A DNA stretch of 64,000 nucleotides from QHXW01 sp035297145 (GTDB lineage Bacteria; Acidobacteriota; Terriglobia; Bryobacterales; Bryobacteraceae): positions 186,001 to 250,000 of the forward strand of contig DATGZN010000093.1 in assembly GCA_035297145.1 (NCBI GenBank), read 5' to 3'. The stretch's first letter is position 1; every line of letters starts with the position of its first letter. The notes under the pieces were generated by a model, which saw only the letters and a list, made by a program, of their open reading frames with translations, searched no databases and was not told the origin of the DNA. A program made the translations under genes and the position numbers. Of the stretch, positions 42,262-51,455 are shown in pieces.

Positions 42262-42597
42262 CTATGAAATCAGTTCGAGAAGACCCTCGATTGCCTGGCT
42301 CATCTCGTTTTCGTCAATTCGACAGATACGCCTGCCCAACCGCTCGACAGAGATGGTGCGGATCTGCGAGATCTTGATCCACGATTCCTTAGGCATTTTT
42401 CCCTCGCCGAATTTCAGAGTTAGGGGGTATCCGGACTTCTGCGGCTGGCTGGTGATGGCCATTGCTATCGCGGTGCCGGATCGAGCGTTGTAGTCATCGT
42501 GGCTAAGGATCAAGACAGGCCGCAGACCGGCCTGTTCCCTTCCACGCACCGGATTCAGGTCGGCCCAGAAGACGTCCCCTCTTAATACGGCGGCCAA
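42262..42597 (-). CDS. mazF: MazF-type endoribonuclease toxin
   Basis: 111 residues with the PemK/MazF plan: GDVFWADLNPVRGREQAGLRPVLIL (substrate strand and the conserved Arg-x-x-x-hydrophobic loop), then AIAMAITSQ and ESWIKISQIRTISVERLG. The sequence is intact. It cuts mRNA at short motifs; the motif is unknown. Overlaps the antitoxin gene by 16 bp, so the pair is translated together. Confidence 0.9.
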   Translation of the reverse strand: MAAVLRGDVFWADLNPVRGREQAGLRPVLILSHDDYNARSGTAIAMAITSQPQKSGYPLTLKFGEGKMPKESWIKISQIRTISVERLGRRICRIDENEMSQAIEGLLELIS

Positions 42598-42815
42598 GTC
42601 GATGCCCCTAGACCTTCTTCGGCCATGCGCTGCTCTTCGCGACGGTCCAGTTTGGCGAGTTCGCGCGCCAGGCGGCGACGCTTCTCCTTTTCAGCCAGAA
42701 GGCCCACCGCAGACTGCAACGCACGGCTCCGGTTCGCGTACTTACCTTCGCGAACCCAACGGTCCAATTCCGCGACGGTGTCTTTCTCTAAAGTAACCGC
42801 TATCTTCTGTACCAT
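42582..42815 (-). CDS. Ribbon-helix-helix antitoxin for MazF
   Basis: 77 residues from the ATG at 42815. N-terminal RHH fold (QKIAVTLEKDTVAELDRWVREGKYANRSRALQSAVGLL), then a Lys/Arg/Glu-rich toxin-binding tail (EKEKRRRLARELAKLDRREEQRMAEEG). Such antitoxins repress their own promoter with the toxin. The stretch GTATGATGTATTGTAC (42829-42844) just upstream is imperfectly palindromic and is the likely operator. Confidence 0.85.
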   Translation of the reverse strand: MVQKIAVTLEKDTVAELDRWVREGKYANRSRALQSAVGLLAEKEKRRRLARELAKLDRREEQRMAEEGLGASTWPPY

Positions 42816-42861
42816 GGGCGGCAACCCGGTATGATGTATTGTACCACCACGCAAGAATGGC

Positions 42862-43563
42862 CTAATCCGCGGGCACCGCGCCCTCGGCCAACAAGGCGCC
42901 CTTCTCGAGATGGCGGATTTTGGTCGCGAACCGCGCGGCGTGCGGATCGTGGGTCACCATGATGATGGTCTTGCCGTGCTCTTTGTTGAGGCGCGAGAGC
43001 AGCGTCAGGATTTCCACGGCAGAGTTCGCGTCGAGGTTGCCAGTCGGCTCGTCGGCCAGAATCAGCGCCGGGTCGGTGACGATGGCGCGCGCTATGGCAA
43101 CGCGCTGTTCCTGGCCGCCGGAGAGTTGGCGCGGATAGTGGCCCAACCGGTCGCCCAGGCCCACGAGTTTCAACGCCGTCGTGGCGTGATCGATTCGCTC
43201 CTGCTTCTTGAGGTTCGTCAGCTTGAGCGGTAGCTCTACGTTCTCGAGGGCTGTGAGCACGGGAATCAGGTTGAACGATTGAAAAATGAATCCGATATTC
43301 TCGTTGCGCCAATGCGCGATCTGGCGGTCGTTCATGGCGCGCAGATCCTGGCCGAGCACGCGGATTTGCCCGCCACTCGCCACGTCCATGGCGGCGATCA
43401 GGTGCAGCAGAGTTGATTTGCCCGAACCCGACGGGCCCATGAGCGCTACAAAATCGCCCCCGTGAATGTCGATATCGACATCCTTCAGCGCGACGACGTG
43501 AAACTCATCGCGAATGTATTCTTTGGTCAAGTCTCGAGTTTGAATGACTACGTTATCGGTCAT
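42862..43563 (-). CDS. ABC exporter ATPase (MacB/LolD type)
   Basis: 233 residues. Walker A GPSGSGKST (43-51), signature LSGGQEQR, Walker B LILADEPTGNLD and switch MVTHDPHAA. It matches the LolD/MacB-type ATPase group and powers the two permeases and the adaptor encoded just upstream. Last gene of a leftward operon of four. Confidence 0.94.
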   Translation of the reverse strand: MTDNVVIQTRDLTKEYIRDEFHVVALKDVDIDIHGGDFVALMGPSGSGKSTLLHLIAAMDVASGGQIRVLGQDLRAMNDRQIAHWRNENIGFIFQSFNLIPVLTALENVELPLKLTNLKKQERIDHATTALKLVGLGDRLGHYPRQLSGGQEQRVAIARAIVTDPALILADEPTGNLDANSAVEILTLLSRLNKEHGKTIIMVTHDPHAARFATKIRHLEKGALLAEGAVPAD

Positions 43564-43566
43564 GGT

Positions 43567-44904
43567 TCACGCTTGTTTGGGATGCACGCGGTCGCCGTTC
43601 TTCAACTCGAGCGGTGGACTGACGATGAGATCCTCGCCGCCATTCAATCCGCTTTCAATGCGCACACCCTTGCTGTTGGTGGAACCGGTCTTCACTTCCC
43701 GGCGGACTGCTTTTCCATCGAACATCACGAACACCGCGCTGTCACGAATGGCTGAAGCGGGGATCACCACGATCGGCCGCGCCGTGGTTCCCGCGGCAGC
43801 CTGCTTGTCGTCGGAGATGAACGCGACGCTGGCATTCATGTCCGGCCGCAAGTGAGAGTCCGGGTTCAGGACCTTCACCTTGACTTGCACGGTCGCCTTT
43901 TGACGATTGGCCTCGGGAGAAATCTCTTTGATGAAGCCGTCATACTTGAGATCGGGGAAAGCGTCGGTGGTCACAATGCCCTTCTGTTTCGGTCCCAGCT
44001 TCGCGAAATCGTTCTGGCTGATATCGAGCTCAACTTCGAGATCGTTCAGATCCGCCACCGCCGCAACGTATCCTTTGGCGCCCTTGTCCCCCACATTCAT
44101 GTTTGTGACAAACTCGCCTTTCTCGACGGCGCGCTCGAGCACCGTACCCGTCACGGGAGCGGTGATCACTGTGTTGGTCTCTTGTGTCTCAGCGTAGGCC
44201 AGAGCGCCTTTGGCCTGTTCCACCTGGCCTCGCATCGAGTCGATTTCCTCCTGCCTCGGCCCCAGGACTGAAAGATCCAAGGTCTTTTGCAGCGAGTTCA
44301 CATGCGCGACGGCGCTGTCATACTTCGCTTGCGCGTCGTCGAGCGCCTGCTTGGATAGGACTTTGTCCGCCACCAGCCCTTTGGTCCGGTTCAAAGTCAC
44401 CTGTGCGTTTTCCTGGTCCGCCTTCGCCTGGTTCAGATTGGCGCGGGCCACGGCAATTTCTTCGGGCCGCGAGCCGTGCTCCAGTTCCGCCAGTTTCGCT
44501 TGCAGATTCAGGAGCGCGCCCTTGGCTTGGGTGACCTGCGCGCGATATTCGTCGTCCTCCAGGCGCACCAGCGGTTGGCCGGCCTTTACCGGGTCGCCTT
44601 TTTCAACTCCGATCCAGAGGATTTTCCCGACGACTTTGGACGCTACCTCGATGCGATGCGCCGCTACGATGTAGCCGGTGGCGTTCAAGATCACGCCCGG
44701 GCCGGCCGCGGCCGAGCTTTCCGCTTGCACGCGAATCACGGCCACTTCGGTTGCGGCGTTCAGCCGGTCATAGCCCAATCGCGCCGCGCCCAGCAGCACA
44801 AATACCAGGACGCCGCCGATAATCCACCGCACAGCCCAACGCGAAGGTTGGGGAGCGCCCTTCTTGTTGCGGTCGATTTGCAAGGATTTCAGCTCTGCGT
44901 CCAT
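43567..44904 (-). CDS. Efflux adaptor (HlyD/MFP, MacA-like)
   Basis: 445 residues. One N-terminal membrane helix (WIIGGVLVFVLLGAARLGYD), then a lipoyl domain split by a long coiled-coil hairpin of the MacA type (ALLNLQAKLAELEHGSRPEE through GQVEQAKGALAYAETQE), then a beta barrel and a membrane-proximal domain. Motifs: TGYIVAAHRIEVASKVVG and TGTVLERAVEKGEFV. It connects the inner-membrane transporter to an outer-membrane channel, which is not in this window. Substrate unknown (drug, lipid or peptide). Confidence 0.93.
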   Translation of the reverse strand: MDAELKSLQIDRNKKGAPQPSRWAVRWIIGGVLVFVLLGAARLGYDRLNAATEVAVIRVQAESSAAAGPGVILNATGYIVAAHRIEVASKVVGKILWIGVEKGDPVKAGQPLVRLEDDEYRAQVTQAKGALLNLQAKLAELEHGSRPEEIAVARANLNQAKADQENAQVTLNRTKGLVADKVLSKQALDDAQAKYDSAVAHVNSLQKTLDLSVLGPRQEEIDSMRGQVEQAKGALAYAETQETNTVITAPVTGTVLERAVEKGEFVTNMNVGDKGAKGYVAAVADLNDLEVELDISQNDFAKLGPKQKGIVTTDAFPDLKYDGFIKEISPEANRQKATVQVKVKVLNPDSHLRPDMNASVAFISDDKQAAAGTTARPIVVIPASAIRDSAVFVMFDGKAVRREVKTGSTNSKGVRIESGLNGGEDLIVSPPLELKNGDRVHPKQA

Positions 44905-44909
44905 GGTGT

Positions 44910-46073
44910 TCAGATGCCGCGCAACGCCGCGAGGATCTCTTTCCGTGAAGCCGACGCCGCGGGGAATAGCCCGCCCACCGCACCCAGAAACATGGCAAAC
45001 ACGACGCCCATTACCATGATCTGCGCCGTCACGCGGAAGTTGAAGTCGATTTCACTAAACGTTACAAAGTTGCCAATGCCGGTAGTGATACCGTTGAGTG
45101 GCAGCACCAGCAGGCAGCCGACCAGCCCTCCAAGCGCCGCGAGCAGGACGGACTCAACCACGAAACTGAACAGAATGCTGCCACGCGAAAATCCCAGCAC
45201 CCGCAGCGTACCGATCTCCTGCGCTCTGCGTGCCACGGCCGCGTACATGGTATTCATGGCAGCGAAGCTGGAGCCGACGCCCATGATGATGGATACGAAA
45301 ATTCCAAGCGATTCGATCACGATGCCTGAGCTCGTTTGCGCCTGATAATAAGCCTGTTCTGTAAGAGCGTCCATGTTGAGCCTGGGGTCGTTCTTAATGT
45401 CGTTGCCCAGAGCCTGGGCAGCCATAGGGTCGCTGGCGCGAAGGAGAACCGAACTGAGGGCGTCGGCCCGCTGAAAATCGGAGCTTACCTGATTCAGATC
45501 GCCATAGATTTCGCTGTTGGTAGCGCCTCGCCCCACGGACATGATGCCAACCACGTCCCAGTCGCCGCGTCCGAAATGCAGCTTCTGGCCGATGCGAGCG
45601 TCCGGAAAACGCTTCTGGATGGATTCGCCCACCACCACTTCGCGCTTGCCGGGCTCGAACCACCGACCGGAGACGATCTGCAAATTGTCGCGCAACCCAA
45701 TACCAGTCGGCGTGATTCCACGCAGCGTCACGTTCATGCCGTCCGGCGCGTCAACACTGGCGAGATTGATCACCGTTACCATCTCGAGCGAAGCCAGGGG
45801 CTGCCCTTTGGATTGTGCAATTCCGGGTTTGAACTTGATGTCCTGAAAATTCCCCGGCGTGACGCTGCTGCTCAGCTCCGCGTTGGTGCCCTTCCGCATG
45901 ACGAGAATGTTCAGCGGGTTCCCAGACGCCTGCAAAGATGAGCGCAGCCCACCGACCAGTGCGAGAATAGCCAGCAAAACGGCCACGGTCAGTCCGATGC
46001 CAAGCGCGGTCATTATGGTCGTAGTCTTTCGAACTACCAGGTTGCGCAGGTTGTAGGTCAAAGGAATTGCCAT
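44910..46073 (-). CDS. ABC exporter permease (MacB/FtsX type)
   Basis: 387 residues. An N-terminal helix (TALGIGLTVAVLLAILALVGG), a large extracytoplasmic domain with GITPTGIGLRDNLQIVSGRWFEPGKREVVVGESIQKRF, and three C-terminal helices (VSIIMGVGSSFAAMNTMYAAVARRAQEIGTLRVLGFSRGSIL is the FtsX core, with its helical coupling element). A separate permease of the same type follows upstream, so the transporter is built from two half-subunits. Confidence 0.9.
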   Translation of the reverse strand: MAIPLTYNLRNLVVRKTTTIMTALGIGLTVAVLLAILALVGGLRSSLQASGNPLNILVMRKGTNAELSSSVTPGNFQDIKFKPGIAQSKGQPLASLEMVTVINLASVDAPDGMNVTLRGITPTGIGLRDNLQIVSGRWFEPGKREVVVGESIQKRFPDARIGQKLHFGRGDWDVVGIMSVGRGATNSEIYGDLNQVSSDFQRADALSSVLLRASDPMAAQALGNDIKNDPRLNMDALTEQAYYQAQTSSGIVIESLGIFVSIIMGVGSSFAAMNTMYAAVARRAQEIGTLRVLGFSRGSILFSFVVESVLLAALGGLVGCLLVLPLNGITTGIGNFVTFSEIDFNFRVTAQIMVMGVVFAMFLGAVGGLFPAASASRKEILAALRGI

Positions 46074-46079
46074 GTATGC

Positions 46080-47240
46080 CTACTCCGTGTCGCGGAGCGC
46101 CTCCACGATCGGGATACTCGAAGCGTTCCAAGCAGGAATAAACGCGCTGACTAAACCAATGCCGACCGCCACAGCCAGGCAAACCAGCGCCACCGGCGGC
46201 TGAATCGATAGATGCCGGATATCGTCCGAAAATGCCGGGCCGTTTCGCACAAAGCCGCACAACAACGACGCCAGTAGCACACCGAATGCACCACCTATCG
46301 CGGAAATGGCCATCGCTTCACCCAGGATCAGAGAGAGAATCGTACCGCGCGTAAAACCGAGAGTCTTGAGCACGCCCACCTCACGCACCCGCTCGCGAAC
46401 CGACATCGCAATCGTATTGGCGGATACAAGAAGAATGGTGAACGTCACCGCCGCGCAGATGCTGATCAGGATCAGCTTCACGTTACCCAGAAAACCCACG
46501 AAGCTGAGCGCGAACGCCCGTTCGGACTCGGTTTTGGTCTGCGCCGGCGAATTATGAAACTCATCATCGATGGCTTTGGCGATGCGCGGCACGGATTCGG
46601 CGCTGTCGGCCAGCACGTAGAAGGTTCCGATTTGTCCCCATTTGCCCGCACCCAACGCCTGGTCGAGATATTCCACGTTGAAGTACAGGTTCTCGTTGTC
46701 CTCAGGCGCATCGTAGATCGCCCGCACAATGAACTCCAAATTCACCGGGAAGATGTCGCCTTGGACAAAGATGTGGTCCCCCAAATGGAAATTCTGCTTT
46801 TCCGCCAGTTGCCGGCCGATCAGGCACGCGGTTCGCTCCTGCAGAAATGCCTTCCTTTGATCCTCAGGGATCTGCATCTCGGTGCGGATGGCCATAATCT
46901 TGTCTGGCTCCACGGCGAACCGCGCAAAGAAGTTCTTGGGGTCGCGTGCGTCTTTGTAAGTACCGCCGAACCACTGCTCGATCCCCACTTCGCGGACGCC
47001 CGGGATGGGACGGATCTTTTCGCGGTAGTACCTCGGCATAGGCTGGGTGAGCGAGACCTTATTGCGCACCACCAGCCGCAACGCCTGAGACGGCGGCGTA
47101 TCGCTGAAGTAGAACGCATAATACACAGCCATCAACGTTCCCAGCAGTGCCAGCGACACCCCGATACTCAGGATCGTCAGAGACGTGCGCCGACGGTTCC
47201 GCCAGGAGTTCTTAAGAACCAACGAAAGGTAACGAAACAT
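46080..47240 (-). CDS. ABC exporter permease (MacB/FtsX type)
   Basis: 386 residues, first gene of the leftward exporter operon. N-terminal helix (SLTILSIGVSLALLGTLMAVYYAFYFS), extracytoplasmic domain (YYREKIRPIPGVREVGIEQW), and a C-terminal FtsX core (LLVSANTIAMSVRERVREVGVLKTLGFTRGTILSLILGEAMAISA). It differs in sequence from its neighbour and is thus a heterodimer partner. Divergent from tadA with 31 bp between starts. Confidence 0.9.
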   Translation of the reverse strand: MFRYLSLVLKNSWRNRRRTSLTILSIGVSLALLGTLMAVYYAFYFSDTPPSQALRLVVRNKVSLTQPMPRYYREKIRPIPGVREVGIEQWFGGTYKDARDPKNFFARFAVEPDKIMAIRTEMQIPEDQRKAFLQERTACLIGRQLAEKQNFHLGDHIFVQGDIFPVNLEFIVRAIYDAPEDNENLYFNVEYLDQALGAGKWGQIGTFYVLADSAESVPRIAKAIDDEFHNSPAQTKTESERAFALSFVGFLGNVKLILISICAAVTFTILLVSANTIAMSVRERVREVGVLKTLGFTRGTILSLILGEAMAISAIGGAFGVLLASLLCGFVRNGPAFSDDIRHLSIQPPVALVCLAVAVGIGLVSAFIPAWNASSIPIVEALRDTE

Positions 47241-47271
47241 TTGTTTCTATATATTCTATGCTACGAAGTCG

Positions 47272-47715
47272 ATGCACGATTTGTTCATGCGCGAGGCGTT
47301 GGTACTAGCCCGGCAAGCCGCCGCAGCCGGCGAAGTCCCGGTAGGAGCCTTGGTTGTGGTGGCGGGACAGGTGGTGGGCCGAGGTTCGAATTCATCCATT
47401 TCCGCGGGCGACCCGACGGCCCACGCCGAGATCCTGGCTCTGCGCGAGGCCGCCAGCACGTTAGGCAACTACCGGCTGGAAGAGGCGACGCTTTACGCCA
47501 CGCTCGAGCCCTGCGTGATGTGTGCCGGTGCGCTGGTGGCGGCGCGCGTCAAGACGCTGGTATTCGGAACCCGCGATCTGCGCTTCGGCGGCGTGCGCAG
47601 CAAGTTTCGCGTGGCGGATTCCGAGATCCTCAACCATCGCGTGGAAATCATCGAAGGCGTGCTGGCGGCGGAGTGTGTGGAAGTACTCCAGCGCTTCTTT
47701 GAAGCGCGGCGGTGA
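47272..47715 (+). CDS. tadA: tRNA adenosine(34) deaminase TadA
   Basis: 147 residues. Converts A34 to inosine in tRNA-Arg(ACG). Zinc-site residues: His51-Ala-Glu53 and PCVMC (Cys81, Cys84). VPVGALVVVAGQVVGRGSN and GTRDLRFGGVRSKFRVADSEILNHRVEI match the family. Length is normal. Confidence 0.96.
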   Translation: MHDLFMREALVLARQAAAAGEVPVGALVVVAGQVVGRGSNSSISAGDPTAHAEILALREAASTLGNYRLEEATLYATLEPCVMCAGALVAARVKTLVFGTRDLRFGGVRSKFRVADSEILNHRVEIIEGVLAAECVEVLQRFFEARR

Positions 47716-47740
47716 TGCCCGCCTGAACAGCACCGGTTGC

Positions 47741-47965
47741 CTATTCCACGGTGACTTTGGTGCCCTTTGACGCGTGCTGCGACAGGTGCTCGATGCGCGC
47801 GTCCAGCAGGCTCCGAATGCCTTTGAGCACCTCAACCCTGGCTTTTCGGAAGTGCTCTTGCGTGTCTTCCGGCCAGCAGTGGTCAATCAGCGCCGCGATT
47901 TGCGGCGCGGCAATTGTGCAGAAGAAGCAGCCGGCTTGCGGTGGGGCAGTCTGTTTCTCTTCCAT
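47741..47965 (-). CDS. Small CxxC protein next to the ArsA-type ATPase
   Basis: 74 residues with a GCFFCTIAAPQ motif, then a helical segment (AALIDHCWPEDTQEHFRKARVEVLKGIRSLLDARIEHL). The CxxC could bind metal or be redox active. It starts 1 nt after the stop of the ArsA-family ATPase, so it is likely co-expressed and possibly a partner. The family is unrecognised. Confidence 0.65.
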   Translation of the reverse strand: MEEKQTAPPQAGCFFCTIAAPQIAALIDHCWPEDTQEHFRKARVEVLKGIRSLLDARIEHLSQHASKGTKVTVE

Positions 47966-47966
47966 A

Positions 47967-49154
47967 TCAGCCTTCTTTCATCTCCACTGTTAATATCTTA
48001 TGCTGCAACGTGGCCCGCGCGGGAGTCAGGGCCGCCATCGAGGTCGGCAACCCGATGTGGCGGCGCAGCGTGCCGATCTCGACCACCAGTTCGTCGCCCT
48101 TTTTGAACAATCCCACTTCCCCCTTGGCCGCGAACGGCAGCCGCAGCCGGACCTCGTAATGCGAATTCCGCTTCTCGAAGGTGTATGGCGCCTCGGTACG
48201 CGTTACGGCGGCCGGATCCTCTTTCTCTTCGTAGAGCACGCGGGCCAGGTCGTCCAGCCGCTCGCGCCCCAGCACTTCGTGCGTGAACAACGGAACGCGC
48301 TTTACCGCCACCGGCGCGAAGTACTCGTCGATCTCCTGCATGACCTTGGCTTGGGACGCGCGCCACTCCTCGAACCAGGCATCTTTGATCGCGTGGGGCA
48401 GCACACGGTTGACGATGATGCCATCCACCGTCAGCCCGTGCAGCGAGAAGTAGACGAAGGCGCGTTGCGTTTCACGCAGCACCATCTTTTCGGGATTTGT
48501 CACCAGGCGGACACTGGTGACCTCGGCATTTTCGAGCAGATCCGAGATTCCATCGAGGCGCCCGAATAAGTCCTGCACGTTGGCGAAGTAGGTGTCCGGC
48601 GGCAGCTCCACCGGCGAGATCCGATTGGCCACCGGACGTACGGCCTTCAGCAGCCCGCGCTGAAACGGAAATACATGCTTCATGTACCATTCGAGCGTGG
48701 TGGGCATGCTCACGAAACGCATGGACTCGGCGGTTGGCGCGCAATCGAGCACGATCACGTCGTACCGCTGCTCCCGGCGGAACTGATTGACGTACATCAT
48801 GGCGCTCAGTTCTTCCATGCCGGGGAGAATCGCAAGCTCTTCGGCCTCCACGTCACTGATGCCGGTGGTGCGCAGCACCGAGATCACATAAGTTGAGATC
48901 TCGCGCCAGTGGCGCTTGATCTCTTTCTGGATATTGACCTCGTGGATGGAGAGCTTGCTGTCGATCGGATAGGGGTCGTTGGTCTTGTCGCCGAACAGCT
49001 CGACTTCCAGGTCGAAGGCATCAGCCAGGCTGTGCGCCGGGTCGACGCTCATCACGAGCGTGCGGTAGCCGAGACGCGACAACTGCAGACCACTGGCCGC
49101 CGCGATACTGGTCTTCCCCACGCCGCCTTTGCCGCTGAACAACAAGATGCGCAT
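47967..49154 (-). CDS. ArsA/Get3-family ATPase
   Basis: 395 residues. Deviant Walker A KGGVGKTS with the signature lysine, switch I region SVDPAHSLADAFD, switch II VLDCAPTAESMRF and an A-loop-like VTNPEKMVLRETQRAF. The C-terminal part ends with a Hsp20-like or beta domain (YEVRLRLPFAAKGEVGLFKKGDELVVEIGTLRRHIGLP) seen in several bacterial ArsA homologues. Bacterial relatives handle arsenite or tail-anchored or other hydrophobic proteins. No arsenite transporter is nearby, so a detoxification role is not supported. Confidence 0.9.
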   Translation of the reverse strand: MRILLFSGKGGVGKTSIAAASGLQLSRLGYRTLVMSVDPAHSLADAFDLEVELFGDKTNDPYPIDSKLSIHEVNIQKEIKRHWREISTYVISVLRTTGISDVEAEELAILPGMEELSAMMYVNQFRREQRYDVIVLDCAPTAESMRFVSMPTTLEWYMKHVFPFQRGLLKAVRPVANRISPVELPPDTYFANVQDLFGRLDGISDLLENAEVTSVRLVTNPEKMVLRETQRAFVYFSLHGLTVDGIIVNRVLPHAIKDAWFEEWRASQAKVMQEIDEYFAPVAVKRVPLFTHEVLGRERLDDLARVLYEEKEDPAAVTRTEAPYTFEKRNSHYEVRLRLPFAAKGEVGLFKKGDELVVEIGTLRRHIGLPTSMAALTPARATLQHKILTVEMKEG

Positions 49155-49280
49155 ATAACCATTCTAGGTTGTATGCCGCCTGCCGGTTGCGCAGACATCA
49201 TAAATTCCACATCAAAATGAACTTGTGTTCACAACCGCAACCTCACGCCTGGTCCGAGCATCACTTACGACGTGGCAATC

Positions 49281-49310
49281 CTGACGGACCGCACCCGAAG
49301 ATTGTAGAAT
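49281..49310 (+). promoter_or_regulatory. Candidate sigma-70 promoter of the cytochrome c gene
   Basis: CTGACG (49281-49286) and TAGAAT (49305-49310) are separated by 18 bp and lie 25 bp before the cytochrome c ATG. The -10 has 5 of 6 consensus bases and the -35 has 4. Upstream, TTGTGTTCACAA (49223-49234) is a dyad that may be an operator. Confidence 0.4.
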
Positions 49311-49335
49311 ATTTGATTACCATTTCAGGAGAGAT

Positions 49336-49665
49336 ATGAACCGCAACACACTTGTGACAGGTTTCGTCGTACTGGCCTTATGCTCGCTGCCGGGCTTCGC
49401 CGGCGATAAGAAGGGCGACCCGGAAAAAGGAAAAGAGACGTTTCAGCAGTGCAGCGTCTGCCACAACGCAGACAGCACCGAAAAGAAAATGGGCCCCGGA
49501 TTGAAAGGTCTCTTCACCCGCGAGAAAATGAACAACGGCAAGAAGCCCACCGAAGCCAACGTCCGCGCCAAGGTCGACGAGGGCGGCAACGGAATGCCCG
49601 CCTACAAGGAAATGTTGTCGGACGAGGAAAAGGACGACCTCATCGCGTATTTGAAGACGCTGTAA
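49336..49665 (+). CDS. Periplasmic class I cytochrome c
   Basis: 109 residues. Signal peptide (MNRNTLVTGFVVLALCSLPGFAG), then a mono-heme cytochrome c with heme motif CSVCH and likely axial Met in GMPAYKEM. Carries electrons in the periplasm; the partner oxidase or reductase is not in the window. Ribosome site AGGAGAGAT is strong. Confidence 0.92.
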   Translation: MNRNTLVTGFVVLALCSLPGFAGDKKGDPEKGKETFQQCSVCHNADSTEKKMGPGLKGLFTREKMNNGKKPTEANVRAKVDEGGNGMPAYKEMLSDEEKDDLIAYLKTL

Positions 49666-49672
49666 TTGCCTC

Positions 49673-50449
49673 CTATATCCCCTTGGCTAAAAAGCCGCCG
49701 TCAACCGCGATAGTCTCTCCGGTGACAAACGACGCTGCGTCGGAAGCCAGGAAAATAGCCGCGCCCACCAATTCCTCAACGTGCCCCACGCGGCCCATTG
49801 GAGTGCGCGCGCCAATGGCGGCGGACCGCTCGGGCAGATCCAGTACCTTTGAGTTCAGCGGCGTGCGGAAAACACCCGGCGCGATCGCGTTGACACGGAC
49901 GCCCTGTTTCGCCCATTCGCAAGCCAGCGAACGCGTAAGCAGCAGCACGCCTGCCTTGCTCGCGGCATAAGACGCCACCTCGCCAAAGCTGACAAAACTG
50001 GTCATCGAGCACGTGTTGATGATCGACCCGCGCCGCTGCTTGATCATCTGGCGCCCAAAAATCTGGTTGGCCCGAAAGGTGCCGTTCAGGTTGATGTCGA
50101 TGATGCGGTTCCAATCTTCGTCTGGGACCTCCACGGTAGGCATTTTTTTCAATGTTCCCGATGTCACCATCAGCACATCCACCTGGCCGAACGCCAGCAC
50201 CACTTCATCGCACAGTTGCTGAAGGCTGGCACGGTCCTGCACGTCGCTCGGAATGCGCAGGGTTTTCGACCCCAGCGACTCCAGCTCAGCCGCCTGTGCT
50301 TGGACGCGTTCGTGGTCTCTGCTGCTCGCAATGGTGGTGGCGCCCGCCCGTGCAAATCCGCGCGCAATCGCCTGGCCGATGCCGCTTGTGCCTCCCAGCA
50401 CCACGGCAATCTTGTTCTTGAGGGAAAACTTCTCGTCGAGAAAGCTCAT
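49673..50449 (-). CDS. Short-chain dehydrogenase/reductase
   Basis: 258 residues from the ATG at 50449. SDR with NAD(P) motif GGTSGIGQAIA (TGxxxGxG variant), NSxxx region with INLNGTFRANQ, catalytic Ser in NTCSMTSFVSFG, Tyr-x-x-x-Lys in YAASKAG and IAPGVFRTPL. Similar to 2-deoxy-D-gluconate/gluconate-type dehydrogenases (KduD-like), but the substrate cannot be assigned. Convergent with the cytochrome c gene (7 bp) and divergent from the GntR gene across 80 bp, so it is the likely target of that regulator. Confidence 0.88.
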   Translation of the reverse strand: MSFLDEKFSLKNKIAVVLGGTSGIGQAIARGFARAGATTIASSRDHERVQAQAAELESLGSKTLRIPSDVQDRASLQQLCDEVVLAFGQVDVLMVTSGTLKKMPTVEVPDEDWNRIIDINLNGTFRANQIFGRQMIKQRRGSIINTCSMTSFVSFGEVASYAASKAGVLLLTRSLACEWAKQGVRVNAIAPGVFRTPLNSKVLDLPERSAAIGARTPMGRVGHVEELVGAAIFLASDAASFVTGETIAVDGGFLAKGI

Positions 50450-50529
50450 GAGATCAAAGGTGCATGATATCAGCATCTCGATTTGGTCAGGTACAATCGG
50501 GGCAGCGTGCTGGAGGGTGCCCGCGGCAC

Positions 50530-51438
50530 ATGATTCGGCTTTGGCTCTCCCGAGACAAATCGATTCCGGTCCGGGAACAGTTGGGGGCCCAACTGCTTTT
50601 CGGCATCCTCAGCCGGCGGATGCCTCCTGGCGAGCGGCTGCCCAGCGTCCGCGATCTGGCGCGGCGCCTGAAAGTGCACCCCAACACCGTCAGCGCCGCC
50701 TACCAGGACCTGGCTGAGCGAGGTTGGGTTCTCCAAAAGCGGGGTAGCGGCGTGTTTGTGCGTGATCTCGCGATGCCGGAACCCGCGGGCGGAGCGGAAG
50801 GTTTGGTGCGTGCGTGGATCGAGGAGGGGCTGCAACACGGGTTCACGATCGACGCGATCGAAGCCGCGGTGTCCAAGGTGGCTCGTGAGCTTCGTGGGCA
50901 GGCGGCGCCGCGCAATTTCTTGGTGGTCCATCCCGATCGGGAGCTGGCGCGGGTCCTGGCCGCGGAGATCGAGGAATCGGTCACCTGCCCTGTCTCCTCC
51001 ACCGGCTTCGATCTGGCCGCCAAAGAGCTTGCCCCCGACACCTGCGTCCTCGTCACCGCCGCATGCGCATCCCAGGCCGTCAAGGAACTCCAGCCGTCTT
51101 ACTGTCGCGTGATCCGCTTACGATCCATGGAGGACGCGATTGCCGGACAACATCCGCCCACCTCGGGATTGTTGATCGCCGTCGTTTCCCGTTCGAAATC
51201 AATTCTTCAATGGTCTGCAACACTTCTCGCCTCGCTGGGATTTCCCGGCATGGACATCCTCGAGCGCAACCCGGAAGAGCCCGGCTGGCAGGACGGTCTC
51301 GCGGCATGCGACATCGTGGCCGCGGATATCAAATCGGCGCGCGAGCTGCCAAAGGCCGTGAAGCCGACCGTCTTTCGCATCGTGGCAGACGATTTCCTCG
51401 CCGAGTTGCGCGCGCTTGTCACGGAACAAAAGGTGTAG
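50530..51438 (+). CDS. GntR-family transcriptional regulator (YhcF-like)
   Basis: 302 residues from the ATG at 50530, with GGAGGG upstream. N-terminal winged HTH (PVREQLGAQLLFGILSRRMPPGERLPSVRDLARRLKVHPNTVSAAYQDLAERGWV) followed by about 200 residues with no UTRA, FCD or aminotransferase signature. That part, including LVVHPDRELARVLAAEIEES and CVLVTAACASQ, looks like a small-molecule-binding alpha/beta domain. Divergent from the SDR gene. Confidence 0.8.
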   Translation: MIRLWLSRDKSIPVREQLGAQLLFGILSRRMPPGERLPSVRDLARRLKVHPNTVSAAYQDLAERGWVLQKRGSGVFVRDLAMPEPAGGAEGLVRAWIEEGLQHGFTIDAIEAAVSKVARELRGQAAPRNFLVVHPDRELARVLAAEIEESVTCPVSSTGFDLAAKELAPDTCVLVTAACASQAVKELQPSYCRVIRLRSMEDAIAGQHPPTSGLLIAVVSRSKSILQWSATLLASLGFPGMDILERNPEEPGWQDGLAACDIVAADIKSARELPKAVKPTVFRIVADDFLAELRALVTEQKV

Positions 51439-51455
51439 CCAGCCGCTAGTTGCGC

